64,000 nt of DNA from Salinisphaera orenii subsp. orenii MK-B5 (GTDB lineage Bacteria > Pseudomonadota > Gammaproteobacteria > Nevskiales > Salinisphaeraceae). Location of the stretch: positions 1 to 64,000 of the forward strand of contig NZ_AYKH01000034.1 of NCBI RefSeq assembly GCF_003788635.1. Reading direction: 5' to 3'. Positions 26,367-35,680 of this stretch are shown here, piece by piece; the first letter of the stretch is position 1, and every line of letters starts with the position of its first letter. Position numbers and translations under genes: made by a program. A model generated the notes under the pieces. That model worked only from the letters and a program-made list of their open reading frames with translations. It searched no databases and was not told the DNA's origin.

Positions 26367-26682
26367 TCAGGGGCGGGTGGATTGCTCGTGGTCTGCTCAA
26401 CGCTTCCGGCAGGCGCTGTCTAGCGGCAGGCCGAGGCGTCGTGCGCGCCGTGGCGTTGCTCGGTGCTGGCGTGACGGAACCCCGCATGGCCGCAGGACGA
26501 CGCTTGCAACGGCTTGCGTGGAAGCCGGGAGGTCGCGGCTTGTTCGCCGGGGGTGGCTGTCGCATCGCTCGCGCCGTCGTCGATGGCCGGCCGTGAACCG
26601 CGAGGGCGGTCTCGACGCCTCGGCACTTGAATCCGGCGGTCCGGGAAGCAACCGTCAAGACATCACTCCTACAGGACGCTGC

Positions 26683-27342
26683 ATGCAAACCGTCAAGATC
26701 GATCTCGTCTCGGATGTCGTCTGCCCCTGGTGTCCGATCGGCGAGGCGCGCCTGCGGCAGGCGATGACGCAGCTCGCCGACGAGCTGCGCTTCGAGGTGG
26801 AATGGCATCCGTTCCTGCTCAACCCGGACGTGCCGCCCGAGGGCCGGCCGATACTGGCGCACCTGAGCGAGAAATACGGCCGCAGCGAGAGCGAGATGCA
26901 GGCTTCGCAGGCCGAGATCGTCGCCGCGGCGCGCGAGCTCGGGCTCGACTTCGAGCAGGCGCTGGCGCGTCGTTCCTGGAACACCTTCGACACCCACCGT
27001 GTGCTCGCCCACGCCAAGGACCACGGCTGCGACGCGGCCATGAACCGGGCCCTGTTCGCAGCCTATTTCGGCCGGGCTGAGAATCCGACCGATCCGGCGG
27101 TGCTGGCCCCGATCGCCGAGTCGCTGGGTCTGGACGGCGCCGAGGTGCGTGCGATCCTCGCCTCTGATCGCTACAGCGAACGGGTCCGAGCCGAGATCGA
27201 GCACTGGCGCGCGCTCGGCGTCTCCTCGGTGCCGTCGTTCATCGTCGACGGCCGCTATCTGCTCGCGGGGGCGCAGCCGCCGGCGGCGCTGGCCGATGCG
27301 CTGCGCCGGATCGCGACCGAGGAAGACGCCGAGCGCGTCTGA
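26683..27342 (+). CDS. DsbA-family (FrnE-like) thiol oxidoreductase
   Basis: 219 aa without a signal peptide, so cytosolic. MQTVKIDLVSDVVCPWCPIGEARL holds the CPWC redox site in the FrnE/2-hydroxychromene isomerase-like subfamily. WHPFLLNPDVPPEGRPI, FDTHRVLAHAKDHG and the cis-Pro loop GVSSVPSFIVDGRYLLAGAQPPAAL are subfamily landmarks. Related cytosolic proteins are implicated in oxidative stress. The start at 26683 is the first residue of the conserved domain; the frame upstream is the repeat-bearing non-coding region. Confidence 0.92.
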   Translation: MQTVKIDLVSDVVCPWCPIGEARLRQAMTQLADELRFEVEWHPFLLNPDVPPEGRPILAHLSEKYGRSESEMQASQAEIVAAARELGLDFEQALARRSWNTFDTHRVLAHAKDHGCDAAMNRALFAAYFGRAENPTDPAVLAPIAESLGLDGAEVRAILASDRYSERVRAEIEHWRALGVSSVPSFIVDGRYLLAGAQPPAALADALRRIATEEDAERV

Positions 27343-27344
27343 GC

Positions 27345-28448
27345 TCAGTCCGGCGGGCGGTCGCCGACCTCGGCCGCGGGCGTCGCGGCAGTCGGCACCG
27401 GCGCCTCGCTCAGGCGCGCGCGTACGTTCGGCAGATAGTCCGGATACTCGCGCTGGACGAAGTCCAGCAGGGCCTCGCGCATGCGACAGCGCAGATGCCA
27501 GAGTTCCACCGAGTCGCCCGCGCTCATCAGAAAACGGATCTGCATGGCATGCTCGCCGGCCTCGACCACCTGGGTGGTGCCGATGGTGCGGTCCCAGGCG
27601 GCGTCGGCTTCGAGCATGCGCTCGAACGCCGCGCGCAGCGGCGCCACCGGCATGCGGTAGTCCAGCCACATGAACACCGGCCCCATGAGGCTGGTCGGTC
27701 GGCGGGTCCAGTTCTCGAACGGGTTCTCGATGAACCACTGCAGCGGCACGACGAGCCGGCGCAGATCCCAGGTGCGTAGCACCACGTAAGTGGTGGTGAC
27801 TTCCTCCACCCAGCACCATTCGTCCTTGAACTTGAGTACGTCCTCGATCCGAAAGGGCTGCGACAGCGCGATCTGCAGGCCGGCGAGCAGGTTGGTCAGG
27901 ACCGGGCGGGCCGCGAAACCGAGAATGATGCCGCCGATGCCGGCCGAGGCCAGCAGGCTGGTGCCGAGCTGACGGATGGATGGGAACGTCATCAGCGCCG
28001 CCGAGATGCCGATGATCGCGATCAGCACGGTCAGCCCGCGGGTGAGAAACCGCGCCTGCGTCTCGAGCTTGCGTGCGGCGTGGTGGCGGCCGTCGATCGC
28101 CGGATTCAGGCGCACGATGACGTCGCCGATCGCGGCGGTCGCCTTCAGCGCGGCCCAGGTCAGCGCCAGAATCAGCGCGAGGCTGTTCATGTGGCGCGTG
28201 GCCGCGATCCACGGCACGCCGTCGTCGGCGGCGTGCCATACCGCCTGCAGGGTGAGCAGAAAGATGACCACGCCGCCGGCGGTGTCGCACTGCTCCAGGA
28301 AATCGCGGGCGATCGCGCGCCGCTGGATCAGGCGATAGCCGAGCTTGATCAGCAGCGCATAGCCGGCGGTCGCGGCGAGAGCCGCGATCAGCGCGGTGGC
28401 GGTGGTCATCACCCAGGCGGAAACGGCCGGGTCAATGCCCTCGAACAT
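27345..28448 (-). CDS. MscS-family mechanosensitive ion channel
   Basis: 367 aa with five or so membrane helices in the first 190 residues. The pore helix TM3 with its glycine/alanine pattern is LGTSLLASAGIGGIILGFAARPVLTNLLAGLQIALSQPFRIEDVL at about 160-205. The beta domain follows (WCWVEEVTTTYVVLRTWDLRRLVVPLQWFIENPFENW), then a cytosolic alpha/beta domain. It is longer than E. coli MscS (286 aa) owing to extra N-terminal helices. A relief valve against hypo-osmotic shock. It ends two bases from the convergent FrnE-like gene. Confidence 0.92.
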   Translation of the reverse strand: MFEGIDPAVSAWVMTTATALIAALAATAGYALLIKLGYRLIQRRAIARDFLEQCDTAGGVVIFLLTLQAVWHAADDGVPWIAATRHMNSLALILALTWAALKATAAIGDVIVRLNPAIDGRHHAARKLETQARFLTRGLTVLIAIIGISAALMTFPSIRQLGTSLLASAGIGGIILGFAARPVLTNLLAGLQIALSQPFRIEDVLKFKDEWCWVEEVTTTYVVLRTWDLRRLVVPLQWFIENPFENWTRRPTSLMGPVFMWLDYRMPVAPLRAAFERMLEADAAWDRTIGTTQVVEAGEHAMQIRFLMSAGDSVELWHLRCRMREALLDFVQREYPDYLPNVRARLSEAPVPTAATPAAEVGDRPPD

Positions 28449-28877
28449 ATGGGCCCTCGGTTGGCGGCCGGGGCGACGATCGGCCCGGTCTCGACGATGG
28501 CAAGCAGTTTTCCTGCCATCGTCGTCGGCGGCAACCGGTGCATCGCGCGTGAGGCAGGGGATCTCTCAGCGTGCGGCGCCGGCGTGGCGGGGTATTGTCA
28601 GGCGGACGCGGCGGCATGGTGCTGCTTCGCGCGGTGCCGCCGAATCCACCGACGCCTATCGGGCGGACGGCGTTGGCGCGGAGGCCGGCCGCGCACTCCG
28701 TGCCAAGGAAATGCCCCGCGACCGATACGCGGCGAGGCGATTCGGGCGTCGAGCCTGACAAAGATCGTGGCGTGTCCACCGGGCCCGGCGGATTCGACCG
28801 GTTGCGCCGCCTTGCACGCGGCATCGGCGGCGACGCGCGCTCGGGGCCGGGGCGATCGGCAAGCGCGACGAGCGATC
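28449..28877. other. 429-base intergenic region
   Basis: Between the MscS start and the LpxO stop, both minus strand. Only GC-rich shadow frames; I see no element I can name. Confidence 0.4.
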
Positions 28878-29858
28878 TCAGGTGACCATGGCCCCGAGCG
28901 AGTACAGGCCGAAGCAGGCGCCGACCAGCAGGCCGGAGGCGAGCAGGACGAGCGTGCCGTTCACCGCGTACTTGATGGTGGTGTAGCGGCCCGGGTTGGT
29001 TTCCTTGAGTTCGCGCGTGTTCGACAGCATCGGCGCGAGCCGCGCGAAGACGCTGTTGGCCAGGCCGCGTTCGTCCTCTTCGGTATTGGGCACGACGGTC
29101 GCGCGCATCAGGCGCTTGTAGAAGAAGTTCACGACCGGGCCGACGACGCGGGTGGGGCGCTCGACGTCGCACATGAGGATCACGCGGTCCTCCTCGGCGT
29201 CGTTGTGCGCGTAGTGCAGATAGGTCTCGTCGAACAGCAGCGCCTTGCCGTCGCGCCAGGAGTAGTCGGTGCCGTCGATGTTGATGTAGCAGGCGTTGGC
29301 GTTCGGCGTGGCCAGGCCGAGGTGATAGCGCAGCGAACAGGCCGCGGGGTCGGCGTGGCGGGTGAGCTTGGAGCCGACCGGCAGCACCGAGAACATGGCC
29401 CCGTTGACGCAGGAGACCTGCTCGAGCAGGCGCGTCGTCTCCGGGCACATGCGCTTGGCCGAATTGTGGGTGGTGCCATACCAGCGCAGGTAGAACTTGC
29501 TCCAGCCGTACTTGTAGAAGGTGCGAAAGCCGATGTCGTAGTAGCCGCCGGAACCGGCCTGCTTGGTCTGCTCGAAGACATCGTTGCGGTGCAGGGCGAG
29601 CGCCTCCTCGCGGATGGTGCGCCAGTTGCGCTGGATGACGTCGAGCTCCGGAAACCGGTCGAGGTCCATGATCGGCTGACGCGCCCGCTCCTGCGTGAAC
29701 AGATACAGCAGGCAGTTGAGCGGGCTGAAGATCGGCCAGCCCTTGCGCAGATACTGTTTGAAGCTGTCGTAGCGAACGCGGCCGCGAAACCGGTAGACAT
29801 AGAGGATCGACGCGGCGATGAACGTGAACACCAGCGCGAGGGGTAGCAGTAGTTCCAC
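28878..29858 (-). CDS. lpxO: LpxO-type aspartyl/asparaginyl beta-hydroxylase (lipid A hydroxylase)
   Basis: 326 aa. An N-terminal membrane anchor (LLLPLALVFTFIAASILYVY) and a C-terminal helix (GTLVLLASGLLVGACFGLYSLGAM) bracket a 2-oxoglutarate/Fe(II) domain. The Fe ligands are in LTRHADPAACSLRYHLGL (HxD) and LHYAHND; FDETYLHYAHNDAEEDRVILMCDVERP is strongly LpxO-like, as is WYGTTHNSAKRMCPETTRLLEQV. It should 2-hydroxylate an acyl chain of lipid A at the inner membrane. Family assignment is secure; substrate follows from the family. Confidence 0.92.
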   Translation of the reverse strand: MELLLPLALVFTFIAASILYVYRFRGRVRYDSFKQYLRKGWPIFSPLNCLLYLFTQERARQPIMDLDRFPELDVIQRNWRTIREEALALHRNDVFEQTKQAGSGGYYDIGFRTFYKYGWSKFYLRWYGTTHNSAKRMCPETTRLLEQVSCVNGAMFSVLPVGSKLTRHADPAACSLRYHLGLATPNANACYINIDGTDYSWRDGKALLFDETYLHYAHNDAEEDRVILMCDVERPTRVVGPVVNFFYKRLMRATVVPNTEEDERGLANSVFARLAPMLSNTRELKETNPGRYTTIKYAVNGTLVLLASGLLVGACFGLYSLGAMVT

Positions 29859-30312
29859 TTCGGCTCCTTGAGCGCGGTCTGCGCAGCAGACGGGCGGCGC
29901 CGACGAAGCGGCGCACGGTTTTACACACGCGCCAGCCTGCCGGTATCCGTATTAACACGGCGTCAAGACTGCAAGGTGCAGCATTCGGTCGCATTCCGGA
30001 TGAGTCCGCTACCGATGCGCGGAACGCCACACGCCGGCGGCCCTTCCGGATCCGGCCTGGCTCGGCACGATGCGAGGTGTCCCGGCAGCGCGGCCGTGCC
30101 TCGCCGGGCGCCTGGAAAGGGCGCGCCGTCGGGGTCGTGCCTGTCGGGATTCGATCGGGGCGAGCGGCTGCGCTATCGTCTTTCGGCCGCGTTCAGTCGC
30201 GCGCAATGGGATGCAGGCCATCGTCGCCATCGTGGCCGGCGTCGATGGATTCGGGCCGGGCGCCGTTCGCCGTGAACGGTGTTCCGAAGCAAGGGCAGGG
30301 GATAACGATCAC
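29859..30312. other. 454-base divergent intergenic region
   Basis: Between the starts of lpxO (minus) and the phosphodiesterase lipoprotein gene (plus), so it must hold both promoters. A locally AT-richer patch at 29940-29960 (TATTAACACGG) is the likeliest promoter area for lpxO. I cannot mark hexamers with confidence and see no gene. Confidence 0.4.
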
Positions 30313-32028
30313 ATGGATGACAGCAGGTTCGCGGGCAGGATACGCGCCGCGGTGTTCGCGTTTCTGGCACTGAGTCTGCCGCTGGGGCTCGGCGGCTGCG
30401 TCTGGCAGGCGGCCCAGTTCTGGGTCGCGGGCGATCAGGTCGAGCTGCGCGAGACTGACCCCGCCGCGCGACCGGCGCCGCGAGACCGGCCGCAGCTGCT
30501 GGTGCTCGCCATCGACGGCATCGACCGGGCGCTGCTGTATCGCATGCTGCGCGCCGGCGAGCTGCCGGAAACCGCCCGCCTGCTCGGCGGCGACGGCGCG
30601 GGCTTTCCGCATGCCGCCTTCGACGACAGCCTGCTGGCCACGCTGCCGACGTCGACGGCGGTGTCGTGGGCGACCATGATGACCGGTGTGGACCCGGCGG
30701 TGCACGGCGTCGCCGGCAACGAATACTTCGTGCGCGAGACCGGTGAATTCGCCGCGCCCGTGCCGGTGACGATCTCGAATGCCACCCAGGTCTTCCAGAT
30801 CTACACCGAGGGCTACGCCAACGATCTGCTGGAAGCGCCGACGGTCTACCAACGTCTGCGCGAGAGTGATCCCGGCGTGCGCGTCTGGGTCGGCATGCAT
30901 CAGTTCTACGCCGGTGCCGATCGCCTGATTCTGACCGACCGGACGGCGATGCTCGATGCCTTCCACTCGCTGTTCCAGACCCATGTGCTGGACTGGTTCA
31001 CCGAGGACGACTCCCTGTCGCTGTTCCGTGAGCTGGACGAGGAGGTCATCGAGAACATGGACGATCTGCTGGAAAGCGAGGCCGCCGCCGACGTCATCAC
31101 CATCTACCTGCCCGGGCTCGATCACTACGCCCACATCACCGACGCGCCGCCGGACGAGAGCCGTGCGACCTACCTCAGGCAGGGTATCGAGCCGATGATG
31201 GCCGAGCTGCGCGAGACGCTCGAGGAGACCGGTGCGCTCGACGACCGCTATGTCCTGCTGATGTCCGATCACGGCCACACCGGGGTGGTCCACGACGACG
31301 CCCATTCGCTGGGCATCGACGGCGCCGGCGAGCCGCGTCAGGTGCTCGAGGCCGGCGGTTTCACCGTGCGGCCGTTCGATCTCGAAGTGGCGGACGACGT
31401 CTTCTTCGACGCGGTGCTCGCCTACCAGGGGGCGATGGCCTACGTCTATGTGGCCGACCGCAGCACCTGTGCGGCCCACACCAGCCCCTGCGACTGGCGC
31501 CGGCCCGCGCGGCGATCGGATATCGACGGTGCTGCCGAGCTCTATCACCGCAACAATCTGCAGGGCCTGCTCGTGCCCGAGATGCAGGACACGCTGGATC
31601 TGATCCTCGTGCGCCGACACCGGGACGGCGGCGACGTGTTCGAAGTCTATCGCGGCGACGGCCGCAGCCAGTCGGTGGCCGACTATCTGGCCGCGACCCC
31701 GCGGCCGGCCTACCCGCAGCTGGCGGCCCGCCTGCGCGAGCTCACCGAGGGCCCGCACGGCGATCGCGCCGGCGACGTGATCCTGATCGCGCACAACGGC
31801 GATCGCGAACGCGCCGATGAGCGCTACTACTTCGCGCCGCTCTATCATTCGTGGCACGGCAGTCCGTCCCACCGCGACTCCGATATCCCGTTGATTCTGG
31901 CCCATCGGCAGAAGGACAGCGCGGAGCTCGAAGCGCTGATCGACTCGGTGCTGGCCGGCCGCCACCCGCAGCGCCGTGTCGCCGATCTGATCCTGCGGCT
32001 GCGTCTGGGCGCGTCGGCCATGGACTGA
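30313..32028 (+). CDS. Alkaline phosphatase-superfamily lipoprotein (type I phosphodiesterase/nucleotide pyrophosphatase)
   Basis: 571 aa. An N-terminal lipoprotein signal peptide (AAVFAFLALSLPLGLGGC) gives Cys at about 29. The catalytic domain begins with LLVLAIDGIDRALL (metal Asp) and has TSTAVSWATMMTGVDPAVHG, the nucleophile region, then YLPGLDHYAHITD, LLMSDHGHTGV and YHSWHGSPSHRDSDIPLIL with the remaining Asp/His zinc ligands. This is the autotaxin/NPP-like arrangement. It likely hydrolyses phosphodiesters or phosphomonoesters at the envelope. Natural substrate unknown. Monocistronic. Confidence 0.9.
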   Translation: MDDSRFAGRIRAAVFAFLALSLPLGLGGCVWQAAQFWVAGDQVELRETDPAARPAPRDRPQLLVLAIDGIDRALLYRMLRAGELPETARLLGGDGAGFPHAAFDDSLLATLPTSTAVSWATMMTGVDPAVHGVAGNEYFVRETGEFAAPVPVTISNATQVFQIYTEGYANDLLEAPTVYQRLRESDPGVRVWVGMHQFYAGADRLILTDRTAMLDAFHSLFQTHVLDWFTEDDSLSLFRELDEEVIENMDDLLESEAAADVITIYLPGLDHYAHITDAPPDESRATYLRQGIEPMMAELRETLEETGALDDRYVLLMSDHGHTGVVHDDAHSLGIDGAGEPRQVLEAGGFTVRPFDLEVADDVFFDAVLAYQGAMAYVYVADRSTCAAHTSPCDWRRPARRSDIDGAAELYHRNNLQGLLVPEMQDTLDLILVRRHRDGGDVFEVYRGDGRSQSVADYLAATPRPAYPQLAARLRELTEGPHGDRAGDVILIAHNGDRERADERYYFAPLYHSWHGSPSHRDSDIPLILAHRQKDSAELEALIDSVLAGRHPQRRVADLILRLRLGASAMD

Positions 32029-32104
32029 GTCGCGGCCCGCGGCTTGCCCCGACCGGCGCCGGCGGGCCACATTGGCGCCTGTGATCCCGCCCGGGCCGTC
32101 GTCG

Positions 32105-33592
32105 ATGAGCGCAGACCGCGAGACCGACCCCCGTATCGCCATCATCGGGACCGGCTTCGGCGGCCTGTGCATGGCCATCCGGCTCAAGCAGGCCGGTATC
32201 GACACCTTCACCCTGTTCGAGAAGCACGATCGCATCGGCGGCACCTGGCGCGACAACACCTATCCCGGTGCGGCCTGCGACGTGGAGTCGCATCTGTATT
32301 CGTTCTCCTTTGCGCCCAAGCCGGACTGGTCGCGCAAGTTCGGCGATCAGGCCGAGATCCTGGCTTATCTCCAGGCGTGCGTGGCGCACTACGGTCTGGC
32401 GCCGCACATCCGCTTCGGTGTGGAGATCGCGGCGGCCGACTACGACGAGGCCGGCGGGCGCTGGCGGCTCACCACCACCGACGGCGATCGCCACGACGCG
32501 AACGTGCTGGTCACCGCCTGCGGCCAGCTCAACCGGCCGGCGCGGCCCGAGATCCCCGGGCAGGCGGACTTCGCCGGGCCGGCGTTTCACTCCGCGCGCT
32601 GGCGCCACGGCGTGGACATGGCCGGCCGCCGTGTGGCCGTGATCGGGACCGGCGCCAGCGCGATCCAGTTCGTGCCGCGGCTGGCCGAGTCGGCGGCGCG
32701 CCTGTCGGTGTTCCAGCGCTCCGGCGCCTGGGTCATTCCCAAGCCGGACCGGGCCTTCAGCCGGCGTGAGCAGCGCCGGTTCGCCCGCTGGCCGTGGCTC
32801 GCCCGGTGCCACCGCGGCTTGGTCTACTGGAAGAACGAAGCCCGGGCGCTCGCCTTCACGCGCTGGCATCGGATCCTGCAGGTCTTCGCCTGGGCGGCCC
32901 GCCGGCAGGCGCGTCGTCAGATGCGCGACGACGACAAGCGCCGCCGGCTCGTGCCGGACTACGCCATCGGCTGCAAGCGCATCCTGATGGCCAACGACTG
33001 GTACCCCGCGATCGACCGCGATCACGTCGACTTGGTCACCGCGCTGATCGCGCGGATCGAGGCCGATGCCGTGGTCACCGACGACGGCCGCCGTCATCCG
33101 GCCGACGTGCTGATCTACGCCACCGGCTTCCACGCCACGGACTTTCTGGCGCCGATGCGCATCACCGGGGCCGGTGGCCGCGAGCTGGCCGCCGCCTGGG
33201 GCGAGGGGGCGAGCGCCTACAAGGGCATCTCTGTGTCCGGTTTTCCCAACATGTTCCTGCTCTACGGCCCCAACACCAATCTCGCCCACAACTCCATCGT
33301 CTACATGCTGGAGGCCCAGGTGGACTATGTGATGCAGTGCGTGCAGGCCCTGCGCGACCCCGGCCTGCGCAGCATGGACGTGCGCCCGGAACGCGAGGCC
33401 GACTACACCCGGCGCATCCGCTCACGGCTCGAGGATACGGTCTGGGCCGGCGACTGCGGCTCCTGGTATCGCACCGCGGCCGGTCATCAGACGAACAACT
33501 GGCCCGGCTTCACCTTCACCTTCCGGCGGATGACCGCGCGGCTGGACCCGGACGACTACCGGTTCGAACCCGCCTCCGTAGCCGGCCAATGA
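32105..33592 (+). CDS. Flavin-containing monooxygenase (Baeyer-Villiger type)
   Basis: 495 aa. FAD site IAIIGTGFGGLCMAIRLKQAG at the N-terminus, NADPH site VAVIGTGASAIQFVP near 178, and between them the BVMO fingerprint-like FAGPAFHSARWRHGVDMAGRR (FxGxxxHxxxW). HDRIGGTWRDNTYPGAACDVESHLYSFSFAPKPDWSRKF is also BVMO-typical. It inserts oxygen into a ketone or oxidises an S/N atom; the substrate is not predictable. The start ATG 32105 precedes the first conserved strand. It overlaps the next gene by four bases. Confidence 0.9.
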   Translation: MSADRETDPRIAIIGTGFGGLCMAIRLKQAGIDTFTLFEKHDRIGGTWRDNTYPGAACDVESHLYSFSFAPKPDWSRKFGDQAEILAYLQACVAHYGLAPHIRFGVEIAAADYDEAGGRWRLTTTDGDRHDANVLVTACGQLNRPARPEIPGQADFAGPAFHSARWRHGVDMAGRRVAVIGTGASAIQFVPRLAESAARLSVFQRSGAWVIPKPDRAFSRREQRRFARWPWLARCHRGLVYWKNEARALAFTRWHRILQVFAWAARRQARRQMRDDDKRRRLVPDYAIGCKRILMANDWYPAIDRDHVDLVTALIARIEADAVVTDDGRRHPADVLIYATGFHATDFLAPMRITGAGGRELAAAWGEGASAYKGISVSGFPNMFLLYGPNTNLAHNSIVYMLEAQVDYVMQCVQALRDPGLRSMDVRPEREADYTRRIRSRLEDTVWAGDCGSWYRTAAGHQTNNWPGFTFTFRRMTARLDPDDYRFEPASVAGQ

Positions 33593-33855
33593 GTGACGGA
33601 CCGGACGCCGAAACCATCGTCGCCGCAATGCGCGCACTGCTGGATGCACGGGAAGCCGGACGCACCGTCTGTCCCTCCGAGGTCGCCCGACGGCTGGCGG
33701 GCGGCAATGACGGCGATTGGCGCGCGCTGATGCCCGCGGTGCGGCGCGTGGCCGCCGAGCGTGCCCGGGCCGGCGAGCTGGTGGTCACCCAGCGGGGCCG
33801 GGCGGTGGACGCCCTCCGCGCCCGCGGCCCGATCCGCATCGGCTACGCCGACTGA
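33589..33855 (+). CDS. DUF3253 family small protein
   Basis: 88 aa. The frame TVCPSEVARRLAGGNDGDWRALMPAVRRVAAERARAGELVVTQRGRAVDALRARGPIRIGYAD is the DUF3253 pattern (CPSEVAR, W..LMP.VR, ITQ.G, GPIR). It resembles a winged helix-turn-helix, so nucleic-acid binding is plausible. ATGA overlap with the monooxygenase stop makes them one transcription unit. Confidence 0.88.
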   Translation: MSDGPDAETIVAAMRALLDAREAGRTVCPSEVARRLAGGNDGDWRALMPAVRRVAAERARAGELVVTQRGRAVDALRARGPIRIGYAD

Positions 33856-34394
33856 CCGGACGCGCCGGGCGCGGATCGCGGCCTGATACACGTCGCCGCG
33901 CGACGTGCCGGCCGTCGCGCCCCTGATCCGCCACGGCCGGCGTCGGTAGCGGCCGCCCGCGACGCCCGCCTCGATGCGGTCCCGACATCCCGCGATGCAG
34001 GCGGATCTCCCGCCGTCTTGCGGTGGCAGACGCGTGGCGCTGTGTTTGCAGCGTTGTCGACGCCCGCGTCGTCGTCTGCCCTGCATCGTCGTTTGCCCTG
34101 GCGCCACGGCCACATTCGCCGGGCCTCGCGGCGCCGCGGCGATGCCCGTGCGTTCGCCGCAGCGGGGTGATCCGGCCGCGCATCGCCCATGCGTTCGCGA
34201 CCGCGACGCACCGACGGCGGCTCGGGTCAGGTCAAGGCCATAGGGGTCTCGGCGGCGGCGGCGCGAGCGTCAGTAGCTTCTGGTGCAGCTGAACCAATCT
34301 GGTGCAGCGTCAGGGTGCGCAGGATGTCCGCCACGGGGCCCGGATGGCCGGCAAGTCGTTGACGCGGCGACGGCTTCGCGCGTCGCTCCGCGGC
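33856..34394. other. 539-base intergenic region before the nitrogen island
   Basis: No convincing gene; the open frames on both strands are Arg-rich shadows. It ends at the sigma-54-like element at 34395, so upstream activator sites may lie here, but I see no obvious dyad. Confidence 0.4.
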
Positions 34395-34410
34395 TGGCAC
34401 GGATTCTGCG
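34395..34410 (+). promoter_or_regulatory. Candidate sigma-54 promoter upstream of the ANTAR regulator gene
   Basis: TGGCACGGATTCTGCG has a perfect -24 half (TGGCACG), the right spacer, and CTGC with the invariant GC at -12. A start near 34421 would put the hairpin and terminator at 34435-34542 at the front of the transcript. Confidence 0.55.
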
Positions 34411-34434
34411 AGATTCGCCATGCCGCCGCGCTGG

Positions 34435-34450
34435 GGATCAATGGCGATCC
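34435..34450 (+). promoter_or_regulatory. Leader hairpin with AAUGGC hexaloop (ANTAR-target-like)
   Basis: GGATC-AATGGC-GATCC: a perfect five-base stem closing a six-base loop with A at loop position 1 and G at position 4. ANTAR-domain antiterminators recognise hexaloops with A1 and G4. It is followed 46 bases later by an intrinsic terminator and then by an ANTAR gene. A second hexaloop hairpin, usual in this motif, is not obvious. Confidence 0.5.
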
Positions 34451-34495
34451 GCGACTGCCAGCCGGTCGGCCGACAATCGAGAGGACACCAACAAC

Positions 34496-34542
34496 GGCGT
34501 GCATCGATCTGCCCGGAGCGGATCGATGGGCGCCTTTTTTTT
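34496..34542 (+). terminator. Intrinsic terminator in the leader of the ANTAR regulator gene
   Basis: Fourteen paired positions (one G-G mismatch, one G-T) between 34496-34509 and 34521-34534, an 11-base loop, then eight T's. It lies 125 bases before the ANTAR start and 640 bases after the nearest upstream gene, so it is a leader attenuator rather than a gene end. Confidence 0.85.
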
Positions 34543-34668
34543 GGAAGCCGAACCATGCACAGACCAGCCACGGGATGCCCGGATTCGATTGGCGCGGCGA
34601 TCGCGAGGCCCCCGGTCCGCGCGCTGTCGCGGCTCGTGGCCGCGCCCGCGGGATTCGCGTGCTAGGCG

Positions 34669-35280
34669 TTGTCTGAGTCGGCATGCCATTCATCGAAGGC
34701 GTCGGCGGCCGGGCTGCGGGTGGTTCTGGTCGATCTCGAACCCTGGTCCGTGGACCGGCTCGACGTGGCCCTTGCGGAGGCCGGCTTTCAGGTGCTGGCC
34801 TGCGTTTCCGAGCCGTCGGCGCTGTTCGATCGCGTGATCGAACTGGAGCCCGATGTCGTGATCGCCAGCTCCAATTCGGCCCGGCGCGACACGCTGGAAT
34901 CGCTCATGCACATCGGCGAGCGCTACCCCAAGCCGATGCTCATGCTCTCCGATGCGATCGACCCGGATACCGTCGGCGACGCCGCGGCGGCCGGCATCAG
35001 CACGTATGCGGTGCAGGGCGTGTCCGCGGACATGCTGCGGTCGCTGATCGAGGTGACGGTCGGGCATTTCCGCGCCCGCGAACAGCTGCAGGCCGAGCTG
35101 GACAGCACCCGCCGGCAGATGTCGGAGCGCGAGGTCATCACCCGCGCCAAATGCCTCCTCATGGAGCGCTACGGCATGACCGAGGCCAACGCCTACACGA
35201 CGCTGCGCAACATGGCGATGGCCCGGCGCCGCCGGTTGATCGCGGTGGCGCGCTGGGTGCTCGAGCGGGGGACGGTCTGA
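34669..35280 (+). CDS. ANTAR-domain RNA-binding regulator (NasT-like)
   Basis: 203 aa. A pseudo-receiver domain (LRVVLVDLEPWSVDRLDVALAEAGFQVLACVSE ... PKPMLMLSDAIDPDTVGDAAAAGISTYAV) is followed by a helix and a C-terminal ANTAR domain (REVITRAKCLLMERYGMTEANAYTTLRNMAMARRRRLIAVARWVL). NasT-type proteins bind hexaloop RNA hairpins and prevent leader termination of nitrate/nitrite assimilation genes when released by NasS. Start is uncertain: TTG 34669 is used; no ATG lies in frame before the domain. The receiver Asp is in place but the family is usually not phosphorylated. Likely acts on the leaders at 34435-34542 and 35581-35658. Confidence 0.88.
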   Translation: MSESACHSSKASAAGLRVVLVDLEPWSVDRLDVALAEAGFQVLACVSEPSALFDRVIELEPDVVIASSNSARRDTLESLMHIGERYPKPMLMLSDAIDPDTVGDAAAAGISTYAVQGVSADMLRSLIEVTVGHFRAREQLQAELDSTRRQMSEREVITRAKCLLMERYGMTEANAYTTLRNMAMARRRRLIAVARWVLERGTV

Positions 35281-35514
35281 TGCCGCGCCGCGTGCCGGTG
35301 GGGGCAGGCGAGCCGGTATCCGGGCCGCCGGCGATACCGATCATCGTCAATGCCGTAGCGACCGACGGCCGGCGTCTGGCGCCGGTCACCGATCCGGCAC
35401 TGCGCGGTAACCGGTTCGTGCCCCTGCGCAATGCGCACACGGCAAGCGTCGACCCGGCCGCCCGGCGGCGGCAGCTGACCGACGGCCGGTCTCGCACCGT
35501 CGTTCCGCGACCGC
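35281..35514. other. Non-coding stretch between the ANTAR gene and the next promoter
   Basis: Part of a 400-base space with no gene. Repeated CCGG-containing short dyads are present but none is striking. The signals proper are at 35515-35658. Confidence 0.35.
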
Positions 35515-35530
35515 CGGCACGGTCGTTGCA
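35515..35530 (+). promoter_or_regulatory. Candidate sigma-54 promoter of the NrtA-like/cynS operon
   Basis: CGGCACGGTCGTTGCA matches TGGCACG-N4-TTGCW at all fixed positions but the first T. The start would be near 35541, placing the leader signals 40-115 bases into the transcript. Confidence 0.6.
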
Positions 35531-35580
35531 ACCGCAGTCATGGATTCAACGCCCGCGCGTCGCCCGGCAGTTCGCTGCCC

Positions 35581-35592
35581 TCCAATGGCGGA
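35581..35592 (+). promoter_or_regulatory. TCC-AATGGC-GGA loop in the second leader
   Basis: The same AATGGC hexamer as in the 34435 hairpin, again flanked by complementary bases, though only three pairs (TCC/GGA) close it. A GGCAG-TTCG-CTGCC hairpin stands immediately before at 35566-35579. The terminator at 35623 follows. Weak stem, so the call rests on the repeated architecture. Confidence 0.4.
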
Positions 35593-35622
35593 ATGCGTCG
35601 CGCAGGCACGGACTGCAGCCAG

Positions 35623-35658
35623 GGGCGTACGGCCGGTCGACGGCGGTACGCCCTTTTT
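35623..35658 (+). terminator. Intrinsic terminator 23 bases before the NrtA-like gene
   Basis: GGGCGTAC (35623-35630) pairs with GTACGCCC (35646-35653), enclosing an inner GCCG/CGGC stem, followed by five T's. Being directly in front of the start at 35681, it can only be an attenuator, to be overridden by an antiterminator such as the ANTAR protein. Confidence 0.88.
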
Positions 35659-35680
35659 CGTGCACGGGAGATGGAATTTG